Below, one piece after another: positions 1 through 9,195 of a DNA stretch of 64,000 nt; within the stretch, counting starts at the first letter, position 1; the number at the start of each line of letters is the position of its first letter. The notes beneath the pieces were generated by a model. It was not told the DNA's origin and ran no database searches. It saw only the letters and a list, made by a program, of their open reading frames with translations. The stretch is from assembly GCF_036013645.1 (NCBI RefSeq), contig NZ_CP107870.1, positions 1 through 64,000 of the forward strand, read 5' to 3'. This DNA comes from Streptomyces sp. NBC_00490. GTDB lineage: Bacteria; Actinomycetota; Actinomycetes; Streptomycetales; Streptomycetaceae. A program made the position numbers and the translations under genes.

Positions 1-170
1 GACGCGCCGCCGCTACGCGGCGGATCCCGCGCTCCGCGCGGGAAGGCGCGGAACTCCGTTCCGCGCTGGATCACTCCGTGATCCAGGATTCTGACCTTCG
101 GTCAGAATCGTTCGGTACAAGCCTGCTCCGCAGTCTCGTACCGAACCTGACGCACCCTCCGGGCGCGTCA
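1..170. repeat. Telomere-like array of seven hairpins
   Basis: Seven back-to-back inverted repeats fill this stretch: 7-23, 25-43, 46-66, 67-85, 87-109, 111-145 and 148-170. The first five are perfect (for example TGGATCAC-TCC-GTGATCCA at 67-85); the sixth has an imperfect inner stem and the seventh one mismatch. Loops are TAC, TCC or TTC, which read GTA, GGA or GAA on the opposite strand, the strand that would be the 3-prime overhang at a left end. GNA-loop hairpins in tight series are the known design of Streptomyces telomeres, which are patched with a terminal protein. The archetypal first palindrome (CCCGCGGAGCGGG) is not present, so the extreme end may be missing or the telomere may be of a non-archetypal class. 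Confidence 0.85.
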
Positions 171-206
171 GAGGCAGCAGCAAGAGGAGCGGCCTGGCGG
201 GTGGGG

Positions 207-455
207 TCAGTTGAGGTGTGTGACGAGCATCCATGTCGCCATGGCCAGGAAGAGCACTCCCACAATCCGGGACATGGTGTATCCCGCCTTGGTGGGTTCG
301 GTGGCGTCGTAGTCCTTCACGAACGGACGCTGGAGCGGACGGTTGGCCTTCCACAGCAACTGCGGCCTGAACACCTGAACGAGCCCCATGACTATGAAAA
401 AGCACAGCACTACGACGAGCACTTCGCCCTCCTCACCTGAACTGCCGGCAGGCAT
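207..455 (-). CDS. Small two-helix membrane protein
   Basis: An 82-residue protein with a hydrophobic helix near residues 11-28 and another near 62-78. Between them is a charged stretch with a PQLLWKANRPLQRPFV-like segment and a YDATEPT motif. The pattern resembles small Streptomyces membrane proteins of the DUF6199 type, from memory and unverified. It is the first gene inside the telomere-like array and is read towards the end. No function is known. The start lies in a poorly defined N-terminus; an internal Met near residue 23 is an alternative. Confidence 0.55.
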   Translation of the reverse strand: MPAGSSGEEGEVLVVVLCFFIVMGLVQVFRPQLLWKANRPLQRPFVKDYDATEPTKAGYTMSRIVGVLFLAMATWMLVTHLN

Positions 456-742
456 GCCTTCCGTCAGATCCGGTGCCCCCGTTCAGAGCACGCACGCCGC
501 GTGTGCAGGGGCGGGCGGTGGCGAGGGTGGCCCCGGGCTGCTCCCCTGCGTCGGGATCGGTCCGGCGTAACGAGGTGTCGGACACTCTCGGCCGCTTGCT
601 GTGTGTCACTCTTCTAGTCGGCTTGAGTCTGGGATAATAGTCGGGTGCCTCTTCGCTTGAGGCAGGCGCGTGCAGGGGTCATCATTTTGGAAATTGGATG
701 GGATCTGGGTTGAGACGGGATTCCCTCTGAATACGTCCGAGA

Positions 743-3250
743 ATGCGAGGCATTGTGGCTCAGATGGAATTGCGTCCACATCAGGCTGAGGCTGTCGATA
801 GCGTCGCCCGTATTCTCGGAACACCGCCTGGCGGCCGTATTCCGCCGGAAGGGCTGCGGACGCAGGTTATCGCTGCTACCGGCTCCGGGAAAAGCCTGAT
901 TGGCGCGGAGTCCGCGCGCCGTCTGTCCGCCCGTCGTGTGCTGGTGGTGGTGCCCACGTTGGATCTGCTGACGCAGATGGCCGGCGCGTGGCGTCGGGCG
1001 GGTCGGTCGGGCGCGATGATCGGGGTGTGCTCGCTGCGGGCCGAGGAGAGCCAGGGCCTGCCCTGCACGACCGATCCCGACGAGCTGCTGGCGTGGATGG
1101 AAGGGCTGGAGACCGTGACGGTCTTCGCGACCTACGCGTCGGTGGGTCTGCGGATCCTCCAGCGTGCCCACGTGGCCGGGCTGGGGGTGTGGAGCCTGAT
1201 GGTGGTGGATGAGGCCCACCGGACCAGTGGTGATGGTCTGCGGCCGTGGGCGGCCGTGCACGACCAGGCGCAGCTTCCTGCGGAGCGCCGCCTGTACATG
1301 ACGGCGACGCCGCGGGTGTGGGAGGCCGACGGCGTGGGTGAGCGGCCGCGGTTGGTGGCGTCGATGGAGGACGGTTCGCCGGTGTTCGGGCCGGTGGCGT
1401 ACAAGCTGTCGTTGTCGGAGGCGATCGGGCGGGGCATCGTCGCGCCCTATCAGGTGTTGTGCCTCGACATCCGCGACCCGGATCTGTACGCGGCCTTGAG
1501 CAGTGAGGACACCGGCTCGGACGCGGTCCGCGGCGCGCGGCTGGCAGCTATCCAGGCGGGCCTGATGCAGGCTGCGGTCAAGGAGCGGTTTCGTCGGGTG
1601 TTGTCGTTCCACAGTCGGGTGGGTGAGGCGGAGGCGATGGCGGCCGCCGTGCCGGTGACGGCCCGCCGGCTCGCTGAGGACGAACCGGATACGTATCCGC
1701 CGGCTCGGCAGGTGTGGGCGGACTGGCTGTATGGCGAGCATGCCCCCGGCCACCGCCGCCAGGTGCTGGATGAATTCGCCTCTGATTTCCTCGGAGGGCC
1801 TGCGTTCGAAGGTGAGGATGTGCGGGCTGAATTGCGGGTCCTTTCCTCAGTTCGTGTTCTCGGAGAAGGTGTCGATACCGCTGAGTGTGATGCCGTGCTT
1901 TTTGCGGATGCGCGGGGTTCGATGGTCGATATCGTGCAGATGGTCGGACGGGCGCTGAGGTTGCATCCGGGGCGTGGGAAACTCGCCACGTTGATCGTTC
2001 CGGTATTCCTCGGACCGGACGAAGATCCGAATGAGTTGCTCACCTCAGAGGCTTACGGCACCCTCAGTCGGCTCCTCGGAGCTCTCCGGGCGCACGATGC
2101 TGTCACGATCGAGGCGCTTGCCGATCCCCGTCTGCGCAGCGGTAGTTGGGTGTCCGAGGACGGCGACAGCGAGGACCTGGCGGAGGACGCTGGTGAGGAC
2201 GGCCAGGAGCAGGATCTTGTTCCGGCGGTCGGGGCTGCGGCGGCGGGGGTGCTGCGGTTCAGCGAGGAGCGGGACCCGGCCGTGCTGACGCAGTTCGTGC
2301 GGCTGCGGGTGATCGACCCCGAGGGTGCCTACTGGCTGCGCGGCATCGAGGCGGCCACGAGGTGGCTGCGCGAGACCGGTAACAGCGAGCTGCGCGTGCC
2401 GTACACGTACGTCACGCCGGAGGACTGGCCCGGCATCGGCGGGCATCCACTGGGGGTCTGGGTCGCAGATCAGCGCCGCTACTACGCAGCCGGGACCCTG
2501 GAGGCCAAGCGGGTCACCACGCTGGAGAACCTCGGCATGGTCTGGTCCGTACACGCCTCCGCCTGGGACGCCGGCCTCGCCGTCGCCCGCGACTACGCGA
2601 CCGTACACGGCCACTTCCTCCCACCGACCTCCGCCATCTGGCAAGACATGGCGATCGGGATTTGGGCGAAAAACCAGCGCGCGGCCGCGAAGACGGCTCG
2701 GGCGAACGCCGCACGGCGCGCCGCTGGAGAGACCGGCATCTCCAGTGCCGGGGAGCTGTCACCGTCCCGGCTGGAGGCCCTGGAGGAGATCGATCCGGGG
2801 TGGTGCCCGGAGTGGGAGATCGGATGGCAACGCTGCTATCGGCTGCTCCTCCGCCACATCCAGGCCGGCGGCACGCTGCCTACCAAGACGGGCGAGCTGG
2901 TGGTCCAGGGCGAGGACCTCGCCGTATGGATCGCCGGACTGACCGCCGCGTGGGACACGCTGACGCCGGCCCAGCACTACCTCCTCGAGAGCCTCGGCGT
3001 CGACCCCGAACAGGGACCAGAGCTCCGGCCGGTACGGAAGTCCCAGGAAGAGCTGTGGGAACGCAACATGACCGCCGCACGACAGTTCCACGCCCGCGAA
3101 GGACACCTCCGCGTACCCCGCCAACACCGCGAAGATGTTGATGGCGAGTTGCTCGGGCTGGGGTCATTCGTCGCCAACGCCCGCAGAAGGGCCACCAAAC
3201 TCAGCCCCGAACGCCGTGAAGCCCTCAACGCGCTGGGGATGCGCTGGTAG
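743..3250 (+). CDS. TtrA-like terminal DEAH-box helicase
   Basis: Superfamily 2 helicase of 835 residues. The N-terminal RecA fold carries a Walker A (AATGSGKS, near residue 50), a DEAH box (VVDEAHR, near 155) and a TAT motif (YMTATPR). The second RecA fold has the helicase C-terminal signature ending in QMVGRALR near 403. The C-terminal third carries Trp-rich helicase-associated repeats, for example WDAGLAVARDYATVHGHFLP and a last copy ending in LNALGMRW at the stop. Being the first large gene after the telomere-like array, read inward, it fits TtrA, the helicase-like protein encoded beside many Streptomyces chromosome and linear-plasmid ends and linked to conjugal transfer. The ATG at 764 is an alternative start; neither has a strong ribosome site. 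Confidence 0.8.
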   Translation: MRGIVAQMELRPHQAEAVDSVARILGTPPGGRIPPEGLRTQVIAATGSGKSLIGAESARRLSARRVLVVVPTLDLLTQMAGAWRRAGRSGAMIGVCSLRAEESQGLPCTTDPDELLAWMEGLETVTVFATYASVGLRILQRAHVAGLGVWSLMVVDEAHRTSGDGLRPWAAVHDQAQLPAERRLYMTATPRVWEADGVGERPRLVASMEDGSPVFGPVAYKLSLSEAIGRGIVAPYQVLCLDIRDPDLYAALSSEDTGSDAVRGARLAAIQAGLMQAAVKERFRRVLSFHSRVGEAEAMAAAVPVTARRLAEDEPDTYPPARQVWADWLYGEHAPGHRRQVLDEFASDFLGGPAFEGEDVRAELRVLSSVRVLGEGVDTAECDAVLFADARGSMVDIVQMVGRALRLHPGRGKLATLIVPVFLGPDEDPNELLTSEAYGTLSRLLGALRAHDAVTIEALADPRLRSGSWVSEDGDSEDLAEDAGEDGQEQDLVPAVGAAAAGVLRFSEERDPAVLTQFVRLRVIDPEGAYWLRGIEAATRWLRETGNSELRVPYTYVTPEDWPGIGGHPLGVWVADQRRYYAAGTLEAKRVTTLENLGMVWSVHASAWDAGLAVARDYATVHGHFLPPTSAIWQDMAIGIWAKNQRAAAKTARANAARRAAGETGISSAGELSPSRLEALEEIDPGWCPEWEIGWQRCYRLLLRHIQAGGTLPTKTGELVVQGEDLAVWIAGLTAAWDTLTPAQHYLLESLGVDPEQGPELRPVRKSQEELWERNMTAARQFHAREGHLRVPRQHREDVDGELLGLGSFVANARRRATKLSPERREALNALGMRW

Positions 3251-3280
3251 ACGGTACGGGAGCAGCTCGTGGCGGGGGCA

Positions 3281-5863
3281 CTACCCGGCCTCAAGACTCT
3301 CCGGTTCTTCACCCAACGACGCCAACCACCTGGCTGTCCTCTGGGTATTGGGGTGGTCCTCGCCCAGCACCCGACGCCGACGCTCCAGCGTCTCCTCCCC
3401 CAGCACACGCGCCTGCCTCACCCGACCCACATCCGCGAGGTCGACGGCCAGGTTGGACGCCGTGCGCAGCGTGTCCGGATGCTCCAAGCCCAGCACCCGA
3501 CGCTGCACCTCCAACGTCTCCTCCCCCAACACCACCGCATCCCCCACCCGACCCACATCCGCCAACCAGATCGCCAGGTTGTACGCCATGTCCAGCGTGT
3601 CCGGATGCTCCAAACCCAGCACCCGACGCAGAACCTCCAACGTCTCCTCCCCCAACACCACCGCATCCCCCACCCGCCCCACATCCGCCAACCAGATCGC
3701 CAGGTTGTACGCCATGCGCAGCGTGTCCGGACGCTCCAAACCCAGCACCCGACGCAGAACCTCCAACGTCTCCTCCCCCAACACCACCGCATCCCCCACC
3801 CGACCCACAGCCGCCAACGCGGCGGCCAGTCCGCCCGCCGTGAGCAGCGTCTCCTCATGCTCCGGCCCGAACACCCGACGCAGAACCTCCAGCGTCCCCT
3901 TGCTCAAGGTCAGAGCCTCCTCGTACCGTCCCAGCGCCTGCAGTCGAATAGCGAGATTGTGGGCGCTGGTCAGGGTGTCAGGGTGGTCGTCGCCCAGCAG
4001 GCGCCGACGGCGTTGGAGAGTGGCGTCGTCCAGGGCGCGGGCGCGTTCGTGGTCCTGGGTGCCGTCGTAGGCGCGGGCAAGATTTGTGGCAGTCCACAAG
4101 GTGCCCTCGTGGTCCGGACCGAGTTGCCGGGACCATGCGTCGTGCAAGTGCTCCAATCGGTCCCGCGCGGCGTGGGCCTGGCCGCGGTCCATCAGATACC
4201 AGCAGGCGTTGCGCACGATGTCCCGTCCTGCCTCAGTGGTGATCAGTGCTGGGTCGGCGGCGAGGAGATGGGGCAGGAGTGCCTGCCAGCCGGGCCATGT
4301 CGAGGGCTCGCGGACGTCGCCGGGGTCGGCAACGGTCAGGAGGGCTTCGGCGTTGCGGGCTGCCTGCTGCAGTTGGTCGGGGGTGAGTTGGTCGCGCAGC
4401 AGGGTCTGGATTAGGCGGTGCACCTGCACGGTGCCGTCCTGGATCCGGGCCAGGCTGTGCCGGGATATCGCACGCAGGGCTTTACCCGCGGGCAGGCGAC
4501 CAGCCAGAGTCTTGCGCAGGGGTGGGGATGCCCCGTCGGGGAGGGTTCCGGTGCAGGCGGTGGCGGGGAAGGGCTCGGGGGCCAGCAGGGCCAGGGCGGC
4601 CAGCAGGGCGGCTGAGCCGGGGTGTTCGGCTGTCAGGCGGGCGGTGGTCAGACGGACCTGCGCGGCCAGCGCGACGGGGTAATCGTGCGGCGGGTCCTCC
4701 TCCAGCACCGCAGCCGTGCTGCGTGCCAGCTCGGCTCTCAGGTCCGCAGCGGACAGGCCATGCATCGTCAGCAGGGCGGCCGCCTGGGCCAGCGCCAAAG
4801 GAAGGTCCTCCAGGGTCGCGGCGATGTGATCGGCGTCCGCGTCGGTGAGCACGGCGCCCTGGGCGTGCAGCAATGCCACCGATTCGATGCGGGAGAGGGT
4901 GTCGACGTCGAGGGGGAGGGCGTGGGCGTGCCAGTGCGGGTTGCGGGAAGTGATCAGCACATGCCCGGGGCCGCCGGGCAGGAACGGGGCGAGGGCGTCG
5001 GGGTCTTCGGCGTTGTCGAACACCAGCAGCCAGCGCGGGCGGGTGCGCAGGTGTCCCAGCAGTGCCTCTACCGCCGCGGCCGGGGACGTACCGACGGGTG
5101 CGGCGCCGGTCCGGGCGGCTAGTTGGGCGAGCTGGTCGGGGATGAGGGCTGGGTCTTCGGCCGGGATCCACCAGGCCAGTTCGTACTCGCCAGCGAACCG
5201 GTGGGCGTATTCGATGGCAAGTTGAGTCTTGCCTACTCCGCCGCGGCCGTGCAGCGCTTGGACAGCTACCCGGGTGTTCGCAGACAGTGCCTGGCGCAGC
5301 TGGACGAGGAGGATGTCGCGGCCGGTGAAGGAGGCGTTGCGAGCTGGCACATTCCATGTCCTTGGCAGGGATCCCGGCAGCCGCGGGCCACTCCCGCCAC
5401 CCGCCCGGGCTCGCATCCCCTGCGGCCGCGGCGGCGGTGTGCCAGGACGGTTCGGGCCGGCCACCGCGCGCAGCAGAGCTTCGCGCGCGTCATGGTCGTC
5501 CAGGCCGAACAGAGCGGGGGCGAGCAGTGGGCGCAGGATGGGGGGCGGGGTGGTGTCGGCGATACGAACCGGGACGATCTTCTCCTGCACGGCCATCTTC
5601 GCGGTCCACTCCGGGGTGGTGAACCGCTCGAGCTCAAAGTAGGCCGGGGAGAACAACGCCAGCATCCGGCCCCGCTCCAGAGCGGCGTTCATCTTCAGGA
5701 CGAAGTTGTCGCCCGCACCCCAGTCCCAGTAGTCCAGCTCCACCCGATGCCCCGCATCGGTCAGCTGCCAGGCGATCCACTCCGCCCACGCCCGATCCGC
5801 CCCCGCGTGACTGATGAACCAGACTGTGTCCGACGTGCCGTCAGACGCCCCCGTACCACTCAT
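3281..5863 (-). CDS. TIR / NB-ARC / TPR STAND protein
   Basis: About 860 residues in three parts. Residues ~12-130 form a TIR-like domain beginning [15 protein letters not shown]; a candidate catalytic Glu sits in TTPEW. Residues ~185-480 are an NB-ARC ATPase with P-loop [11 protein letters not shown] and a downstream LVFDNAED Walker B. The C-terminal ~300 residues are tetratricopeptide repeats with the unit [22 protein letters not shown] domains in bacteria commonly cleave NAD+, and TIR-STAND fusions are candidate abortive-infection sensors, which is inference here. The start used is ATG 5861-5863, directly before the TIR fold; a GTG at 5902 would add 13 residues. The gene converges on the helicase, 30 bp away. 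Confidence 0.85.
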   Translation of the reverse strand: MSGTGASDGTSDTVWFISHAGADRAWAEWIAWQLTDAGHRVELDYWDWGAGDNFVLKMNAALERGRMLALFSPAYFELERFTTPEWTAKMAVQEKIVPVRIADTTPPPILRPLLAPALFGLDDHDAREALLRAVAGPNRPGTPPPRPQGMRARAGGGSGPRLPGSLPRTWNVPARNASFTGRDILLVQLRQALSANTRVAVQALHGRGGVGKTQLAIEYAHRFAGEYELAWWIPAEDPALIPDQLAQLAARTGAAPVGTSPAAAVEALLGHLRTRPRWLLVFDNAEDPDALAPFLPGGPGHVLITSRNPHWHAHALPLDVDTLSRIESVALLHAQGAVLTDADADHIAATLEDLPLALAQAAALLTMHGLSAADLRAELARSTAAVLEEDPPHDYPVALAAQVRLTTARLTAEHPGSAALLAALALLAPEPFPATACTGTLPDGASPPLRKTLAGRLPAGKALRAISRHSLARIQDGTVQVHRLIQTLLRDQLTPDQLQQAARNAEALLTVADPGDVREPSTWPGWQALLPHLLAADPALITTEAGRDIVRNACWYLMDRGQAHAARDRLEHLHDAWSRQLGPDHEGTLWTATNLARAYDGTQDHERARALDDATLQRRRRLLGDDHPDTLTSAHNLAIRLQALGRYEEALTLSKGTLEVLRRVFGPEHEETLLTAGGLAAALAAVGRVGDAVVLGEETLEVLRRVLGLERPDTLRMAYNLAIWLADVGRVGDAVVLGEETLEVLRRVLGLEHPDTLDMAYNLAIWLADVGRVGDAVVLGEETLEVQRRVLGLEHPDTLRTASNLAVDLADVGRVRQARVLGEETLERRRRVLGEDHPNTQRTARWLASLGEEPESLEAG
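3482..3820 (-). repeat. Near-identical 126-bp tandem TPR units
   Basis: Inside the TPR region, consecutive units about 126 bp long (42 codons) start near 3482, 3608 and 3734. They share long runs such as CTCCTCCCCCAACACCACCG and differ by only a few bases, including a CATGTCC/CATGCGC difference. Flanking TPR units on both sides are clearly diverged. Such low divergence at nucleotide level points to recent unit duplication or gene conversion within the sensor domain. Confidence 0.8.
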
Positions 5864-6134
5864 CCATGCCCCCGCACCGTGCCGCCGTACGTCACCAACC
5901 ACCTTATGACCAGCGGCCCTTGACCGGCCCCGCGTTCACCAGCATCCATCCCAGGCATCGGGAGGGTTCGGGTACACGGTGCACGCCGTCGACGCCAACC
6001 CACAGCGATTCCGGCGCTCGGCCGACGGGAACGCTGATCGGCAGCGCGATGCTCCTGGTCGGCTTCCTCGTCATGATGATGGGTCAGCTCGCTGGTGGTC
6101 ACCGGAAGGGTGGCGGCACACCGTAAGTCCCGTC

Positions 6135-6300
6135 CGAGTGATCCGGTTCGGATCTGGATGACAAGGGCACTGCAGCGGTGCCGAGGAAGACGTAGCCGCG
6201 CTTGTCATAGTGATCGCGTCGCTCGCGCTTCGCGGTGAAACAATCGAGCGAACTGAGCACGGTGCGCGGCCGAACGGAAGCGCTCATGGCGAAGGAGTCC
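6135..6300 (-). pseudogene. IS5-family transposase C-terminal remnant
   Basis: On the minus strand this reads FTAKRERRDHYDKRGYVFLG, matching, from memory, the C-terminal end of a group of Streptomyces IS5-type transposases that finish with an IWLRT-like tail. Just downstream the frame is lost, and the tail LVIQIRT continues one base out of phase. No N-terminal or catalytic part is present nearby. This is a decayed fragment in the roughly 900-bp gap between the TIR and NACHT genes; the rest of that gap, apart from the dispersed repeat at 6391-6650, shows no convincing gene. Confidence 0.55.
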
Positions 6301-6390
6301 AGCGGCGCCCTGCTGCCCCATGCCCGGTCTGCTGCGCCGGCTGCGGTCGACGCGAGCGCGGAGGCCCCGCCGACGCGCAACACGAAAAGG

Positions 6391-6650
6391 ACGGCGCCCC
6401 GATCCCCCGAGGCGCACCCTCACCCGTCCCCGCCCTTCCCTTTCCCTTCCTTCTTGTCTCGTCGGGGGCGTGGGGGTGCGCAGAGGGGGATGTCGGGCTG
6501 CAGACCATGCCTGGTCAGGGGTGGTGAGCTGCGGATACACCGTCAGACCCCGTAGAGGCACGGACCGTTGTCGGCGGGGATATGGGCGGGGTCTACGACG
6601 CGGATGCGAGCTGGGTCGGGGGCGGGGTTATCGCATCATGAGCGTCGTGC
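6391..6650 (+). repeat. Dispersed noncoding repeat, copy 1
   Basis: About 160 bp here are nearly identical to 11996-12155, and a looser match extends about 100 bp further to the element GGGGCGGGGTTATCGCATC. Shared landmarks in order are GATCCCCCGAGGCGCACCCT, a pyrimidine tract TTCCCTTTCCCTTCCTTCTT, GAGGGGGATGTCGGGCTGCA and GAGCTGCGGATACACCGTCA. This copy lies about 150 bp upstream of the NACHT gene and reads in its direction. It has no credible coding potential. Confidence 0.8.
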
Positions 6651-6803
6651 TGGGCTGAGGGCGCCGGCCAGTTGGGCCTCGCCCCGGTCGGAGGCGGGCG
6701 ATCGTAGGCGCCTGGAGCCCAGGGCTGACGGGTTGTTCGTCCGCCTGGTCACAGGTGAGAGAAGTCGCCTGCGTGGGGGGATCGCGGTGGTGATGATCTG
6801 AAG

Positions 6804-8852
6804 ATGGCAGGACTCGGGGGACGCCGCCAGCGGCGTAAGTGGCAGGTGATCGGGGCTCTGGGCGTCCTGGCGATCGTGGTGAGCGCCGTGTACGTGGTTT
6901 GGCAGCTAATGCACGGTGGTCTGGGGCCGTCCGACACGGCTGGGCTGGTAGGCCTGCTCTTGGGCGTGGCCGGGCTGGTGGTCGCGGTGGTGGCGCTGCG
7001 CAAGCCCATCGAGGGCAACGACGCTGAACTCGCCCGCGGCTGGGCCGCCACGCTGGCCCGGCAGGTCGAGGAGGGCGAGAGCGGGGTGTGGCGGCAGCTG
7101 CTGGGCGACGACACCCGGCGCATCAACCTCACCTACAACCTCCACCCTGCTGCCGCCCGCCCTGCCGTGGCGCCGGCCGCCGGGCGTCTGACCACCGAAG
7201 GCTCGGGCCCGGTAACGCTGCCCGACATCGTCACCTACTACCGCTCCACCCAGCCGCTGCGCCTGGTCGTCACCGGCGCTGCTGGCGCGGGCAAGACCGT
7301 CCTGGCCCTGGAGCTGATGCTGGCCCTCCTCGACGGCCGAGCCGAGGACGCCCCTGTTCCGGTCCGTATCCCGCTGTCCCGGTGGGACACCGAACGCCAG
7401 TCCCTGCCCAAGCTGCTGCAGCAGCGGTTGATCGAGGCTTACGACTGGCCCGCCGACCTGGCGGCCGGCCTGGTCCGGCACGGCATGGTGCTGCCGGTCC
7501 TGGACGGCCTGGACGAAATGGACCCGCCAGCCCCCGACGGCTCCCCCGACCCCGCCGCACCCCGCGCCACCACCGCCGTCCAAGCTCTCAACACCTACCA
7601 GCAGGGCCGTGATGCCGGGCCCCTCATCCTGACCTGCCGCACCCACCACTACGACGCCCTGGCCGCGCACACCGAAGTCCTGGACGCCGCCCGCATCACC
7701 ATCGCCCCCGTCGGCAACGTCGATGCCCAGGCCTACCTCACCGACCGTGCTCTCGGCACGGCCCGCTGGCAGCCCCTGCTCAACCACCTGGCCGCCCATC
7801 CCAGCGCGCTCCTGGCGACCGTGCTGTCCACCCCCTGGCGGCTCTGCCTGACCGCCACGGTCTACCACCGTGACGGCGACCCCGGCGAACTCCTTACCCT
7901 GCCCAATGCCGACACCCTGGACCGTCACCTCCTGGCCCGGTACATCCCCGCCGCCACCCGCACCGCCCCCAACCCCCGCGGCTACACGCCACAAGACGTC
8001 CACCGCTGGCTCCACCACCTCACCACCCACCTCGACCCCACCGGCACCCTCCCCACCACGACCCCACAGGGCGCGGAGGCCACCGACCTCGTCCTGCACG
8101 AACTATGGCCCCTCGCCGGACGCACCCGCGTCCGCACCACCGACGCCCTCCTGACCACCCTCGCCGTCCTCACCACCCTCCCCCTCGCCTGGACCGCCCC
8201 TCAACAGCTGACAGGCCTGCTCGTCGCCCTGATCAGTGTGTTTGCCGTCCTGGCCGGAGTGTTTGATATCACAACCGACAGCCCCAGGAGTGCAGCGAAC
8301 CCGCTCAGGACCCCTCAAGGACGCAGGAAGCTCGCGGCCGGCCTCCTGGTCGGGCTCGCGGCCGGGCTCGCGGCCGGGCTCCTGGTCGGGCTCGCGACTG
8401 GGCTCGCGGCCGGGCTCGCAGTCGGGCTCGCATTCGGGCTCGCGCTCGGGCTCTCGCTCGGGCTCACGCGCGAGCCGGGCGCAAATCTCGGAGCCCGGGC
8501 CGTCATCAGGAGTGACGCCCTGGCCGGGCTCACCTTCGGGCTCACGTTCGGGCTCGCGGCCGGGCTCCTGCTCGGGCTCGCGGCCGGGCTCGCAGTCGGG
8601 CTTGCATTCGGGCTCGCGACCGGGCCCGTATTCGGGCTCGCGACCGGGCTCGTAATCGGCGCGCAGGCTTCGCGGCGGTATGCGGTGTTCCTTCTCTGCT
8701 CACGCCGCCGCCTGCCGTTCCGGCTCGCCCTGTTCCTCGACTGGGCCGTCACCGCAGGACTCCTCCGCTACAGCGGACCCGCCTACCAGTACCGTCACCG
8801 CGAACTCCAGCACTGGCTACGCCAACACCCCCACCCCCCAACCCTGCCCTGA
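6804..8852 (+). CDS. Membrane-linked NACHT-domain STAND NTPase
   Basis: A 682-residue protein. Two hydrophobic segments lie near residues 15-35 and 45-65. The NACHT NTPase follows with Walker A GAAGAGKT (near 158) and the acidic Walker B LPVLDGLDEMD (near 235). The C-terminal third is hydrophobic, with a long run of Gly-Leu tetrapeptides (GLAAGLLVGLATGL type), and ends in a charged tail. NACHT proteins are signal-transducing ATPases, and many bacterial ones act in phage defence; the role here is inference. The usual soluble LRR or TPR sensor is absent and membrane-like repeats stand in its place. A dispersed repeat copy sits upstream. Confidence 0.8.
   Translation: MAGLGGRRQRRKWQVIGALGVLAIVVSAVYVVWQLMHGGLGPSDTAGLVGLLLGVAGLVVAVVALRKPIEGNDAELARGWAATLARQVEEGESGVWRQLLGDDTRRINLTYNLHPAAARPAVAPAAGRLTTEGSGPVTLPDIVTYYRSTQPLRLVVTGAAGAGKTVLALELMLALLDGRAEDAPVPVRIPLSRWDTERQSLPKLLQQRLIEAYDWPADLAAGLVRHGMVLPVLDGLDEMDPPAPDGSPDPAAPRATTAVQALNTYQQGRDAGPLILTCRTHHYDALAAHTEVLDAARITIAPVGNVDAQAYLTDRALGTARWQPLLNHLAAHPSALLATVLSTPWRLCLTATVYHRDGDPGELLTLPNADTLDRHLLARYIPAATRTAPNPRGYTPQDVHRWLHHLTTHLDPTGTLPTTTPQGAEATDLVLHELWPLAGRTRVRTTDALLTTLAVLTTLPLAWTAPQQLTGLLVALISVFAVLAGVFDITTDSPRSAANPLRTPQGRRKLAAGLLVGLAAGLAAGLLVGLATGLAAGLAVGLAFGLALGLSLGLTREPGANLGARAVIRSDALAGLTFGLTFGLAAGLLLGLAAGLAVGLAFGLATGPVFGLATGLVIGAQASRRYAVFLLCSRRRLPFRLALFLDWAVTAGLLRYSGPAYQYRHRELQHWLRQHPHPPTLP
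8328..8660 (+). repeat. 12-bp tandem repeats encoding Gly-Leu tetrapeptides
   Basis: Two blocks (about 8338-8466 and 8526-8655) consist of 12-bp units that alternate GGGCTC with a variable hexamer such as GCGGCC, CTGGTC, GCGACT or GCATTC. In the NACHT reading frame each unit encodes G-L-x-x, giving a long hydrophobic small-residue stretch. In another frame the same DNA would encode Ser-Arg-Pro-Gly repeats, but the stop-free NACHT frame continues through both blocks. Tandem units of this size are prone to slippage, so copy number may vary between strains. Confidence 0.85.
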
Positions 8853-9195
8853 ACACAGGGAGCGTCGCGCTGTTGGCTCTGTGCGTGAGTACAGGAAGCT
8901 GAGGCGAGGTTGATGGGAGGTTCGGCCGGACGCAGGCGACGGGCGGCGTTCTCCTGGCGCTCCTTGTCGTGCTGCGCGTGCTCGCTGAGCGGGGCATCGC
9001 CTGGCCCCCGCCCAAGGGCTGGAAGAACGAGCTGACCGCACGCCGGCGATCCGCTGAGCACAGCGGCTGCGCCCCCGCAGCATCTGGCCGCGGCCCCGCC
9101 CGCGGACATCCTCGCCTTCGTCTGACACCCACGCGCTGCTGCGCGACTCCGAGGCTGGCCACCGGGTAGGGGTGACCGCCATCGGAGTGCCCGGC
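8853..9195. other. Gap without convincing gene
   Basis: This stretch of about 340 bp lies between the NACHT stop and a convergent secreted-protein gene. The plus strand holds a short open stretch reading LAERGIAWPPPKGWKNELTA, which could be a gene fragment, but no start with a ribosome site or family match was recognised. Confidence 0.4.

Noticed and set aside
614..1753. Long minus-strand open frame opposite the helicase gene
   Set aside because: It is His/Arg/Pro-rich low-complexity sequence, a shadow of the strongly supported helicase frame.
8236..8655. Ser-Arg-Pro-Gly repeat frame within the NACHT gene
   Set aside because: It is an out-of-frame reading of the 12-bp repeats; the Gly-Leu frame belongs to the intact NACHT protein.
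8328..8660. CRISPR-like array
   Set aside because: Units are 12 bp, have no unique spacers and encode protein; no cas genes are present. No CRISPR array was found anywhere in the window.
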